The notes beneath the pieces are model-generated. The model had not been told where the DNA came from and searched no databases. It saw only the letters and a list, made by a program, of their open reading frames with translations. 64,000 bases of DNA from Niabella sp. (lineage in GTDB: Bacteria; Bacteroidota; Bacteroidia; Chitinophagales; Chitinophagaceae): contig NZ_JASLGT010000002.1 of NCBI RefSeq assembly GCF_030150205.1, positions 124,001 through 188,000 on the forward strand, in the 5' to 3' direction. The translations under genes were made by a program, and so were the position numbers. This document shows positions 1-8,075 of the stretch, in pieces (positions within the stretch are counted from its first letter, which is position 1; each line of letters begins with the position of its first letter).

Positions 1-102
1 TTGAAATCGGCAATTGTAGCGTCAGCCACACTTCCGATCGATGCCAAGCAGTTGGCGATGCTAAAGCAGCAGTTTAAGGAACGGGGAGGGGGCCTGGTTT
101 AA
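1..102 (+). CDS. 3' end of an unidentified gene entering from the left
   Basis: An open frame runs from base 1 to a TAA at 100-102 and gives 33 residues, ending in a Lys/Gln-rich helix-like stretch (KQLAMLKQQFKERGG). The rest of the gene is outside the window and I do not recognise the family. The last Val codon and the stop (GTTTAA) belong to the conserved left edge of the tandem repeat that follows, so the reading frame may have been trimmed or ended by that repeat. It is too short to be certain that it is coding. Confidence 0.3.
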   Translation: MKSAIVASATLPIDAKQLAMLKQQFKERGGGLV

Positions 103-693
103 GGTTCCAGGTTATATTGTTTTATACCTGATGATCTATCGGATATTGCCGTTGCTTTGGGGACATAGGGACCAGGAGGGACAGTGAATGATGTGTACGT
201 TCAACGTTCCTGGTTAAGCATTGGATACCCGTGCAAGAGGACAAATCTTCAATCCCGGACATAATCGGCTGATAGCTGAAAACTGATCACTGAAAGCTGT
301 TTAAGTTCCAGGTTAGATTTCGTTTTATACCTGATGATCTATCGGCTATTGCCGTTGCTTTGGGGACATAGGAACCAGGGGAACAGTGGAATGATGTGTA
401 AGGTTCAAAGTTCCTTGGATACCCGTGCAAGAGGACAAATCTTCAATCCCGGACATAATCGGCTGATAGCTGAAAACTGATCACTGAAAGCTGTTTAAGG
501 TTCCAGATTAGATTTCGTTTTATACCCGATGATCTATCGGCTATTGCCGTTGCTTTGGGGGACATAGGGAACCAGGGGACGGTGGAATGATGTGTAAGGT
601 TCAAAGTTCCTGGTTAAGCATTGGATACCCGTGCAAGAGGACAAATCTTCAATTCCGGGCATAATCGGCTGATAGCTGAAAACTGATCACTGA
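97..693. repeat. Three tandem copies of a 195-202 bp intergenic repeat
   Basis: Copies begin at 97, 299 and 493 with GTTTAAGGTTCCAG (one G is missing in the second copy). Each runs through GTTTTATACC, GATGATCTATCGG, a GGGGACATAGG segment and ACCCGTGCAAGAGGACAAAT, and ends in a run of CTGA/AGCTGA words. The middle copy lacks about 9-10 bases (TGGTTAAGCA) present in the other two. No convincing protein is encoded. Diverged relatives occur at 23114-23260 and 46284-46590, so this is a dispersed family. The unit length and absence of spacers rule out a CRISPR array. Confidence 0.85.
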
Positions 694-698
694 CGACT

Positions 699-728
699 AA
701 AAAAGCCCCGCAACATACATTGCAGGGC
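699..728 (-). terminator. Rho-independent terminator of the TonB receptor gene
   Basis: Read on the minus strand, a 9-bp stem (arms 705-713 and 720-728, one G-T wobble) closes a 6-base loop and is followed by six T residues. It lies about 20 bases after the stop codon of the receptor gene. Confidence 0.85.
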
Positions 729-749
729 CGTCTGTTTTGAAAAGATATA

Positions 750-3182
750 TCAGAACTTAAAGGCAGCAGTTACCACAAAACTCCGCGGAGGAATGGGGTT
801 GATGCTGTAGTTCTCGTGCACATAATAGTTAAAGGTATTGGTGATGTTGGAAAGCTTTGCCAGTAAGGACCATTTCCGGTAGGAGTAGCCGGCAAACACA
901 TCCACTGTTGCAAAACCTTTTACCTGGAATAAACGGTCATTCAGGGTTCCGTTATTGTCAGCATAAGTCGTGTTCCAACCTGCGTTGCGCTCGCCCACAT
1001 AATAGAAACCAGCACCTAATTTAAGGCCTTTAGCTGCTCCATCCTGGAAGGTATAAAACGTAGTGGCATTGGCGGTATGCGCCGGACTGTTTACCAGCCG
1101 TTCGCCTTCTACATAGCTTCCTGATTTACCGGAGGTTTTTGTATAACGCATATTGTTGTAGCTGTATCCGGCCAGGATATCCCATCCTTTTATGGGCTGG
1201 GTTTTCAGATCGAGTTCAATCCCGTCGCTGGTGGTTTGCCCGGTGAGCTCTCTTAACGTTGTGGTTGCAAGCGGATTTCCGTTTCTGTCAAACTGTATCA
1301 GCTGCGAAAGATTGTTATTGATAATTCGATAAACGGTCAGATTTGCACTCAGCAACCCGTCGAAGAAGTCGTTCTTAACGCCAATTTCAAACTGATCGAT
1401 GATCGACGGCTTTAAGGTATTGCTGTCTATATCCAGCCCGGAGTTTGGAGAGAACGAGTTGGAATAGCTGGCAAAGGCCGTAGTATGATTGGTAGGCTGG
1501 TAAACCAGGCCGATCCTTGGAGAAAATGCTTTGTCGATCTGGAATACGGTACCTTCTTTTACGGCATTGGTTGCAAGGGTCGTTGTTTTAGAGCGATCTG
1601 CCTGCTGGAACGACCAACGTACGCCTGCCAGCAATTTGAATTTTTCGGAGAGAGATACCAGGTCCTGTACATAAGCACCGAAACGGGTTACCGGGCTTTT
1701 GGTACTCGTGATCCAGCTGGCCTGGGGGATATCTGTTCTGCGCACATACATAGTTGGGTCCAGCAGGTTAATGGAATCGTAGATCCCTTTAGGAACTATT
1801 GTAGCAATGTCTGATGCAAGGGCGGTACTGATCACCTTCTCCGCATCTGCACCGATGAGTATTTTATGACCGATGGAACCGGTTTTTACATCACCATTTA
1901 AATTCAGTTGTCCTGTAAAATAGTCTTCTTTATTATTGGTTTTACCCAGCGGGCGTAAAAATTTCCCGTTGATGTCGGCCTGTATCCGTTCGGTGGAAAA
2001 ATAATCTCTTTCATAATTCTGGTAACCTCCCAATGCATTCAGCGCCCAACGATCATTAAACTGATGATTTAACTCCAGGGATGCGGTTGCCTGTGTTGTT
2101 TTCGCATATTGCCAGGGCGTTCCAAAAAAAGTATTCCTGGATACCGGGGTAACCCTCTTGCCGCCGACAGCTGTGGGCTTGGAGGCATCCGTATTCATGC
2201 TGCCAATTCCAAAATCTGGTGTAAACTCATGCTGCAGGTAATCGCCCTGTACCAGCAATTTTGTTTTATCACTTAATTTAAACAGGAGGGAGGGGTTTAC
2301 ATAGAAGCGCTCGGAATGTACATCATCCCTGTAGCTGTTGGCTTTTTCATAGGTGCCATTCAGGCGGTAAGCAACGGCTTTACTGATAGGTCCATAAATA
2401 TCGATAGCTGGTTTGTACAGATCATAACTGCCTACGCGCATATTTACCTCTCCGCCGAAATTGAAACGGGGTCTTTTGGTAACCATGTTGATGATGCCAC
2501 CAGGTGCAACATTGCCATATAAAAGCGCAGCACCACCCTTCAGAACCTCTACACTTTCAATGGCGCTCATTTCGGGCATGGCACCACTGTTAACACGGAA
2601 CCCGTTCTTAAAGGTATTGGTATTGCCCAGGTTATAGCCGCGGGCATAAAAGGTTTCCTGGGTACTAGCGCGCGCACCGCCCAGGTATACGCCGTTTACA
2701 TTTTTGATCACATCGCTCAGCCGCTGTGCCTGCTGGTTTTCAATGGTGGACTGCCCGATGATGGTAACCGCCTGCGGCAGGTCCATAATGGGAATATTGG
2801 ATTTCCCGATCCGGGCGGTACCCTGGTTGATGCTGCCACCGATGCGTACAATTACCTCTTTTAGCTCCCGCGCATTTAATGATAGATTGTATTTGGATGC
2901 CTCACTGCTTACCGGAGGAACGGTAACCGGTACTTCCTGGCTGGTTTCGCCCTCAAAGGAGTAAACCAGGATATATTCCCCGTAAGGGATTTCTTTAAAT
3001 TCAAAATAGCCCCGCTCATTTGTAACGGCGTGTTTTTTCTTCCCTTTGATGGTAATATTTACATGGGGGACCGGGTTGCCTTCCGGAGTCGTGATCACAC
3101 CCTCGATATTACCGGTATTGGTTTGCGCATTTACACCTAAAAACGTTATTATCGTCATCAAAAACAACAAAAATCTTCTCAT
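750..3182 (-). CDS. TonB-dependent siderophore receptor
   Basis: This 810-residue outer-membrane receptor would import a ferric siderophore or similar ligand with TonB energy. A signal peptide (residues 1-19, ending NAQ) precedes a carboxypeptidase-like beta-sandwich (about 24-105), common in Bacteroidota receptors. Next come a plug domain (about 125-238, with the VEVLKGGAALLYG and GGIINMVTKRP signatures of the siderophore-receptor family) and a barrel ending in a C-terminal Phe (AAFKF). There is no N-terminal STN signalling domain, so direct anti-sigma signalling is not indicated. It is a single gene with its own terminator. The substrate cannot be read from sequence. Confidence 0.92.
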   Translation of the reverse strand: MRRFLLFLMTIITFLGVNAQTNTGNIEGVITTPEGNPVPHVNITIKGKKKHAVTNERGYFEFKEIPYGEYILVYSFEGETSQEVPVTVPPVSSEASKYNLSLNARELKEVIVRIGGSINQGTARIGKSNIPIMDLPQAVTIIGQSTIENQQAQRLSDVIKNVNGVYLGGARASTQETFYARGYNLGNTNTFKNGFRVNSGAMPEMSAIESVEVLKGGAALLYGNVAPGGIINMVTKRPRFNFGGEVNMRVGSYDLYKPAIDIYGPISKAVAYRLNGTYEKANSYRDDVHSERFYVNPSLLFKLSDKTKLLVQGDYLQHEFTPDFGIGSMNTDASKPTAVGGKRVTPVSRNTFFGTPWQYAKTTQATASLELNHQFNDRWALNALGGYQNYERDYFSTERIQADINGKFLRPLGKTNNKEDYFTGQLNLNGDVKTGSIGHKILIGADAEKVISTALASDIATIVPKGIYDSINLLDPTMYVRRTDIPQASWITSTKSPVTRFGAYVQDLVSLSEKFKLLAGVRWSFQQADRSKTTTLATNAVKEGTVFQIDKAFSPRIGLVYQPTNHTTAFASYSNSFSPNSGLDIDSNTLKPSIIDQFEIGVKNDFFDGLLSANLTVYRIINNNLSQLIQFDRNGNPLATTTLRELTGQTTSDGIELDLKTQPIKGWDILAGYSYNNMRYTKTSGKSGSYVEGERLVNSPAHTANATTFYTFQDGAAKGLKLGAGFYYVGERNAGWNTTYADNNGTLNDRLFQVKGFATVDVFAGYSYRKWSLLAKLSNITNTFNYYVHENYSINPIPPRSFVVTAAFKF

Positions 3183-3253
3183 TTATCTAAATTTTCGCGG
3201 CAAAAAACGTTCATTTCCCAATCTTTCATTTTCAAAATGCGGAAATTGATTTA

Positions 3254-3349
3254 CGAAATCGGGAAAAATCGTTTGCGAAATCGGGAAAAGAGAGGGATAA
3301 AAAGGTTGAAATACAGCAAAATTGTTGTATATTTATAGCAAAATTGTTG
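3254..3349 (+). promoter_or_regulatory. Two pairs of 22-bp-spaced direct repeats, likely toxin-antitoxin operators
   Basis: CGAAATCGGGAAAA occurs at 3254-3267 and 3276-3289. AGCAAAATTGTTG occurs at 3315-3327 and 3337-3349. Both pairs have a start-to-start distance of exactly 22 bp, about two helical turns. The second motif contains the inverted half-sites GCAA/TTGY and its last copy ends 4 bp before the antitoxin ATG. This looks like cooperative binding by the Xre-like antitoxin. The operator role is inferred. Confidence 0.6.
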
Positions 3350-3353
3350 CAGC

Positions 3354-3848
3354 ATGAATCCGGCAAGGAGGAGCATAACGAAATTTAACACCAAAAAATC
3401 GATTGATAAGGTGATCCCGAAAAGTTTCCACAAATGGACTTTATCTGTAGGGGGAAAGAAATACAGCTGGAATAACGATATGGAACGGATCGGGATCGCC
3501 CGGCAGGGACTTCCCTATGATGTTATCGAAGAAATCAGCCGAAAGATCGATCGCCCCGTTAAGGCCGTCTTAACGGCGATTGATATCCCGCAGACCACTT
3601 ATAATAAGAAAAAAAAGGAGCATTCCTTGCTTGAAAGGAAAGACAGTGAATTGGTTTTGCTGATCAATGAGTTGGTCGATTACGGTGTTGAGGTCTTTAA
3701 CCAGGAGGAAGAAAAATTCCAGCGCTGGTTGAAAAAACCGAATCAATCCTTAGGGGGCAATATTCCCGACTCAATGTTGGATACCGTTTCCGGGATCAAT
3801 GAAATTAAATATGCTTTAAACCGGATCGAATTTGGAAATTTAGCATGA
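3354..3848 (+). CDS. Xre/MbcA/ParS-type antitoxin (DUF2384)
   Basis: This 164-residue protein is the antitoxin of a type II RES-Xre module. The N-terminal half (about residues 40-90) has a helix-turn-helix-like pattern (GLPYDVIEEISRKIDRP). The C-terminal part carries the DUF2384 toxin-binding signature: VFNQEEEKFQRWLKKPNQSLGG, where a short helix is followed by W-L, N and LGG near the family's PLxxLGG motif. It ends one base before the RES toxin ATG, so the two genes are co-transcribed and probably translationally coupled. The 22-bp-spaced repeats directly upstream suggest autoregulation. Confidence 0.88.
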   Translation: MNPARRSITKFNTKKSIDKVIPKSFHKWTLSVGGKKYSWNNDMERIGIARQGLPYDVIEEISRKIDRPVKAVLTAIDIPQTTYNKKKKEHSLLERKDSELVLLINELVDYGVEVFNQEEEKFQRWLKKPNQSLGGNIPDSMLDTVSGINEIKYALNRIEFGNLA

Positions 3849-3849
3849 T

Positions 3850-4317
3850 ATGATCGTCTTCCGTATAGAGAGGGAAAAATATCTGAACACAGCGTTACAT
3901 GGCACGGGCGCATCTATGGTAAGCGGTTACAGATGGAACAGCTTAAATACGCGGATGGTATATGCCGCAGAAAGCAGGGCTCTGGCCACCCTGGAAGTTT
4001 CGGTTCATTTAGATCTGAGCGAAGATTTACCAACAGACCGCTATTATGTAGAGATTGAAATACCCGATGATCTTTCCATTCAGGAAGTGTTGATTGAAGA
4101 ACTTCCTGAAGACTGGAATGCGAAGCCTCCTATACCTGCCACGCAAATAATAGGAGATGATTTTGTTGGCTATAATGAGGTTGCTGTATTAAAGGTGCCC
4201 AGTAGCATTGTTCCTGATGAGTTCAATTACCTGATAAACCCGCTGCATGAAGATGCGAAACGCATTCAGGTGGTGCGGACTAAAAAAATGGAATTTGATC
4301 AGCGATTTAAATTATAA
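3850..4317 (+). CDS. RES-domain toxin (NAD+-degrading family)
   Basis: This 155-residue protein fills one RES domain. The conserved positions that name the family are visible: Arg in GYRWNS (about residue 28), Glu in ATLEVSVH (about residue 49), and Ser in VPSSIVPDEFNYLINP (about residue 118). Characterised homologues (MbcT of Mycobacterium tuberculosis, ParT) consume or modify NAD+ and arrest growth until bound by their DUF2384 antitoxin. The length is normal and the frame intact, so the toxin is probably active. The gene follows its antitoxin after one base. Confidence 0.9.
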   Translation: MIVFRIEREKYLNTALHGTGASMVSGYRWNSLNTRMVYAAESRALATLEVSVHLDLSEDLPTDRYYVEIEIPDDLSIQEVLIEELPEDWNAKPPIPATQIIGDDFVGYNEVAVLKVPSSIVPDEFNYLINPLHEDAKRIQVVRTKKMEFDQRFKL

Positions 4318-4471
4318 ACAACCAATAATAGCGCCTCACTTCATGGGTGTTTAATGTTCCGCGTTTAATGTGTTTCGTACCGATGAGCTTTTGCCTGTAG
4401 AAGATTGTCATTCTTTCATTTCCTTGTCGAATAGAAGCAACTTTTGAGCCTGAAGCAAAACACTCCCGATC

Positions 4472-4528
4472 GGTTATGGCCAGCCCCCGCTGGCTTCGAA
4501 TAAGGGAGGTACCAAAGCAACCATAACC
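4472..4528. repeat. Nested inverted repeats in the intergenic gap
   Basis: GGTTATGG (4472-4479) and CCATAACC (4521-4528) are perfect inverted arms. Just inside the left arm is a small hairpin, CCAGC/GCTGG (4480-4484, 4489-4493). The structure lies between the convergent RES toxin and ThuA genes. There is no T-run, so it is not a normal terminator. The role is unknown. Confidence 0.4.
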
Positions 4529-4581
4529 AACTGCTCTGTTTTTTTAAAGGGCAATCGAATCTGTAATCTGACCGCTTCTCA

Positions 4582-5421
4582 TTAAAACCTTACCTCGTCG
4601 TCCCGGTGCTGCGCGTATGCTTTTTTAAAGTCGATGGTTTTTACAGCTCCGGCGATAAACCGGATCCCGCCAAGGATATGATTTAAATATACGGGATCGC
4701 TGTAATCTTTTTTGTCGTGACCAAGGGTGGTTACCCAGGTATGACCGCCATCAAAGAGGTATTCCCAGGCAGTGGGATAAAAATCGCCATAATTCCCCCT
4801 GTTTTTTTGAAGCGTTTCTTTTTGCTGAACACTGGTGGTATCAATGGTGCGGAGGTCGTGCACCATCAGCACCCGCGGACCGGGGTACATTTCTTTAGCA
4901 AAATAACACTCGTCGCCTTTTTCCCAAACCGCAGGCACACCTTTCATAGAAGGATGACGAGTATCAATAACCCGTACGGTAAAGGGTTGAAATTTGGCAT
5001 GCCAGGAAAAGGTGCCGCCCAGCATCATTTTAAACCAGCGCCAGTTGCGTTCGGTGCCGGTTACAGAATGCAATCCTACGAAGCCTCCGCCGGCTTCTAT
5101 ATAGCGCCGGAAGGCGAGCCGCTGCGCATCGGTATCAAACACATCATTGTTGGTGCTGGGAAAGATCAGCAGGGTATACCGTTTGAGGTTGGATTCGGTC
5201 ATCACATCCGGAATGGAGCTGGTATCTACTGTAAATCCATGAACGGCGCCCAACTGCTGAATGGCTTTCACCGCAAAGGGAATATTATCATGCACATATC
5301 CTTTGCCATTTTTTGTGTATACCAGTACGCGTACTTTTTGCCAGTTGAACGTATCCTGCGCATCTGCGGTTATGCTCAACAGCGCTGCTGCAAAAAGCAG
5401 GATACCAGTTATTTTTTTCAT
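4582..5421 (-). CDS. ThuA-domain protein, exported
   Basis: This 279-residue protein has an N-terminal signal peptide (cleavage near ADA-QD, residue 21) and a ThuA fold (about 30-260). That fold resembles a class I glutamine amidotransferase without its full catalytic set. Recognisable stretches are RVLVYTKNGKGYVHDNIP, FPSTNNDVFDTDAQ, YIEAGGGFVGLHSVTGTER and TTLGHDKKDYSDP. ThuA proteins act with Gfo/Idh oxidoreductases (ThuB) in converting disaccharides to 3-keto sugars in rhizobia. It is the last gene of a four-gene operon with two such oxidoreductases, 10 bp downstream of the DUF6807 gene, so a role in keto-sugar handling is a reasonable inference. Confidence 0.85.
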   Translation of the reverse strand: MKKITGILLFAAALLSITADAQDTFNWQKVRVLVYTKNGKGYVHDNIPFAVKAIQQLGAVHGFTVDTSSIPDVMTESNLKRYTLLIFPSTNNDVFDTDAQRLAFRRYIEAGGGFVGLHSVTGTERNWRWFKMMLGGTFSWHAKFQPFTVRVIDTRHPSMKGVPAVWEKGDECYFAKEMYPGPRVLMVHDLRTIDTTSVQQKETLQKNRGNYGDFYPTAWEYLFDGGHTWVTTLGHDKKDYSDPVYLNHILGGIRFIAGAVKTIDFKKAYAQHRDDEVRF

Positions 5422-5431
5422 CAGAACTTGT

Positions 5432-6676
5432 TTATTTGAATGTAATTACCGGCGGATGTGCAAACCCCTGCCAGGCTTCTTCCGCCTGTTCCTTCGGAAG
5501 CCGGTTGTCGAATACGAGGAAGCGGTACCGGAGCAGGTATTGTTTGCCGGGTTCCAGCAGCCAGTCTTTATTCTTGGTGGGAGAAAAATTTAAGAATACA
5601 TCGCCTCGGTTATTCATATTGTCGGGCCATACCCGCAGCGGTTCGGGATAATTGTAATTGGCCGGGTAGCTCATCATCTCCAGCCCGCCATACTGCTGGT
5701 TGAGCTGTCCTTGCGCCACGCACCAGCGCGCCGTACTGCCATCGGCGGCTTTCCGGTCTTTTCCCTCTGAGGTAAAAATAACGCTGTTGTCTTTGTTCCA
5801 TGCTTCTGTAGCCCGGATGCCCAACCCGCCATAGCGGTACTCCAGCAATTTTACGGGGCTGGCACCTGCGCAACTGAGCTGTACGGTTACATCCATGATG
5901 TAATAGCTGTTGTTACGGTCATCCGGCCGGTAAATCTGCACGGTCTGCAATTCGTTGAGCGCATTCTTCTCTGTTCCGTCTTTTTTAAAAGCAATATGCT
6001 GATGCAGCGCCGTATACCCGGCGTAAACGGGGCCATTGAAAAGGGCTCCGAACCCGGCAAACCGTACGGTTCCTTTCCGGTCTTTCAGGTTCCAGAAATC
6101 AACGGTGTCCTTTTCAAACAGCACATGCGTCCAGGGATTCCACATGCCCCAATGATGGTAGTGGTCCGGCGCATTGATCCTGGTAAGCGCTTCCCCGCCG
6201 GGCGTCCACAGGGGATGAATGAACCCGCTGCGTTTGTAAGCCGTATCGATCCCTTTTGGCGGGTACACGGTTTCCGAATGATAGCGCAGGAAATTTTTAT
6301 TTCCGTAGCGGATGGTCACCGCGCCGTTGTCCAGGTCGGTCTGCAGGCTGCCAGCTCCAGGCCGGGCAGCTGTTGTTTTTATCAGCTCAAATGAGCGCAG
6401 CTGCTGTTTGCCGGGTTCCAGCATCCAGTACAACCGGCGCCGGGCACCGGGTGCTACCTGGAAGGGGACCGCTGTTCTTTTGCCGCCTGTTGTTTCGATC
6501 AGCTGCAGACTGCTGTCGGCCTCCGCAGTCAATGCGTCCAGGTCTACATTTACCGGAATGGAAAAGGTTTCTTTACCGGATGTTTTTACCTGCCAGCTGC
6601 TGATGCGTTGCGCATGCAATGCGCCCCAGCCCTGCAGGCCGGCAAGTAGTAACAGGTAAATGCGCTTTTTTGCCAT
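5432..6676 (-). CDS. DUF6807 (PmoA-like) family protein, exported
   Basis: This 414-residue protein has a signal peptide (residues 1-22, ending LHAQ). The body matches the DUF6807 family, long annotated as PmoA: HPLWTPGGEALTRI, APDHYHHWGMWNPWTH and VDFWNLKDRKGTVRF are its conserved core. In Bacteroidota and Planctomycetota the family sits in carbohydrate operons beside Gfo/Idh/MocA and ThuA genes, exactly as here. Despite the old name there is no evidence for methane oxidation. The reaction is unknown, though the His/Trp/Asn-rich core looks like a ligand- or metal-binding site. The gene lies 4 bp after the upstream oxidoreductase. Confidence 0.85.
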   Translation of the reverse strand: MAKKRIYLLLLAGLQGWGALHAQRISSWQVKTSGKETFSIPVNVDLDALTAEADSSLQLIETTGGKRTAVPFQVAPGARRRLYWMLEPGKQQLRSFELIKTTAARPGAGSLQTDLDNGAVTIRYGNKNFLRYHSETVYPPKGIDTAYKRSGFIHPLWTPGGEALTRINAPDHYHHWGMWNPWTHVLFEKDTVDFWNLKDRKGTVRFAGFGALFNGPVYAGYTALHQHIAFKKDGTEKNALNELQTVQIYRPDDRNNSYYIMDVTVQLSCAGASPVKLLEYRYGGLGIRATEAWNKDNSVIFTSEGKDRKAADGSTARWCVAQGQLNQQYGGLEMMSYPANYNYPEPLRVWPDNMNNRGDVFLNFSPTKNKDWLLEPGKQYLLRYRFLVFDNRLPKEQAEEAWQGFAHPPVITFK

Positions 6677-6680
6677 ACTG

Positions 6681-8075
6681 CTATTTTGTTGCTGATTTTT
6701 TAGCCAGTTCTAATGCCGATGTTGTTGTATAGTACTTGGCAATCATATTGGGTACTTCCCACGCGGGCATCTTTTTTTCTTTCAGGAACTGCAGGTAATG
6801 CTGCATTACCTGGCCAAAATGTGCTTCGTGCCCGGTATTGTATTTTTCGGGTACCACTACCTGCCATCCTGCGGTTGTTTTTGCAATTTCCACGCCGGGG
6901 TATTTGGCCTGTATGCCCGCTAAAGCTGCAGTAAGGTCTTTTTCAAAACCGGCATCTGATTTTTTAACCGGTTCAATATATAACACCGGTTTGTATTTTT
7001 GTTCGGCACCCTGACGGATCACCAGGTTGGCGCGTGTACCGCGCATAATAGAGTAGTGGGTATCGCCCGTGCCTTCCGGTGCTTTGTAGCCCCAGGTTAC
7101 CGAAACTTTTGCATTGACGCCGCGTAGCTTGTAATTGAAGGCGCCATTGCAATAAATACTCAGCACCGAATCATTTTTAACGTCTTTTTTGAGGTAATCC
7201 GGAAATGTGGTTTGTTTGGTAAGATCCGAAAACTGGCTGAGGGTAACAGGCGTTGTCCAGCGTTTGGCGGATACCATTTCAATATCTTTCTGATAATCGA
7301 TGACCTGCTCGGGGAAGCATTCCCACTGCACCAGGTCTACCAGGTGTGTGGTTACATCCACAATGCCTTCTCCCTGTTGTGTTACATCGAGGAACCAGGA
7401 AGGGCGCTGTAATACGGCCCCCGAAACCAGTTTGTAAAGGTAATGTACACTCTCTTTGGTAACAGCGGGGTTTTCGGGGGTGCCTTTTTCCAGGTCTCCA
7501 AATACCGTCTTAATTTGTGAAAATTCCCGCTGCAGCTGGGTATTGATCTCAAAGCGCTCGGTCATGATATCGTAGAGCAGCACATTTTTTTCCGCGGCTT
7601 TTGCAAAGGCATTTTTGATCAGTTCAAAACCGGATTTATCAATGGCCATGGGTTTATCGGCCAGTACATTCAACCCGGCATCTACAGTATTCAGAATGTA
7701 TTCTGCCTTCTTCTGGTTATTGCCGCTCATCACCACTACGTTGCCTTTTTTCTCCGTGATCATTTTCTGGAAGAAATCTGCTCCGGTATAAACCTTCTCC
7801 TTCCAGTGCGTCGGATTTTCTGGGCGGGTATTGTAGGATTCGATCCTTTTTAAATGCAGGTCCACGTCCTGTCCTTCGGGGGCGTACACATATACATTGC
7901 TGTCCACATCCGGGTACATTTCTTTTTGTACCAGGGCGGCATGAAAATGTCCGGGATCCAGTGTGATCAGGGTGATCCGGGAGGTAGAGTCCGTTGTGGC
8001 CGTACTGCCGGATTCTTTGTTTTTACAGGATATCATCAATGCGAGCAATGCCAGGGGTAATACAATTTTCTTCAT
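6681..8075 (-). CDS. Lipoprotein Gfo/Idh/MocA-type oxidoreductase with a specialised C-terminal domain
   Basis: The 464 residues begin with a lipoprotein signal (LALLALMISC, Cys at about 17) and a Ser/Thr-rich linker. A Rossmann-like domain follows (about 32-180): DPGHFHAALVQKEMYPD, GNVVVMSGNNQKKAEYI and GLNVLADKPMAIDKSG, where DKP corresponds to the EKP motif of the family. The C-terminal half (HYLYKLVSGAVLQRPSWF, GIVDVTTHLVDLVQWE) fits the putative oxidoreductase C-terminal domain family. A membrane-anchored, periplasmic NAD(P)-type oxidoreductase is implied. Its ATG overlaps the TGA of the preceding Gfo/Idh gene (ATGA), which indicates translational coupling. Confidence 0.85.
   Translation of the reverse strand: MKKIVLPLALLALMISCKNKESGSTATTDSTSRITLITLDPGHFHAALVQKEMYPDVDSNVYVYAPEGQDVDLHLKRIESYNTRPENPTHWKEKVYTGADFFQKMITEKKGNVVVMSGNNQKKAEYILNTVDAGLNVLADKPMAIDKSGFELIKNAFAKAAEKNVLLYDIMTERFEINTQLQREFSQIKTVFGDLEKGTPENPAVTKESVHYLYKLVSGAVLQRPSWFLDVTQQGEGIVDVTTHLVDLVQWECFPEQVIDYQKDIEMVSAKRWTTPVTLSQFSDLTKQTTFPDYLKKDVKNDSVLSIYCNGAFNYKLRGVNAKVSVTWGYKAPEGTGDTHYSIMRGTRANLVIRQGAEQKYKPVLYIEPVKKSDAGFEKDLTAALAGIQAKYPGVEIAKTTAGWQVVVPEKYNTGHEAHFGQVMQHYLQFLKEKKMPAWEVPNMIAKYYTTTSALELAKKSATK

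Noticed and set aside
97..693. Tandem repeats considered as a CRISPR array or plasmid-type iterons
   Set aside because: Units are ~195-202 bp with near-complete identity and no unique spacers, and no cas or rep gene is adjacent.
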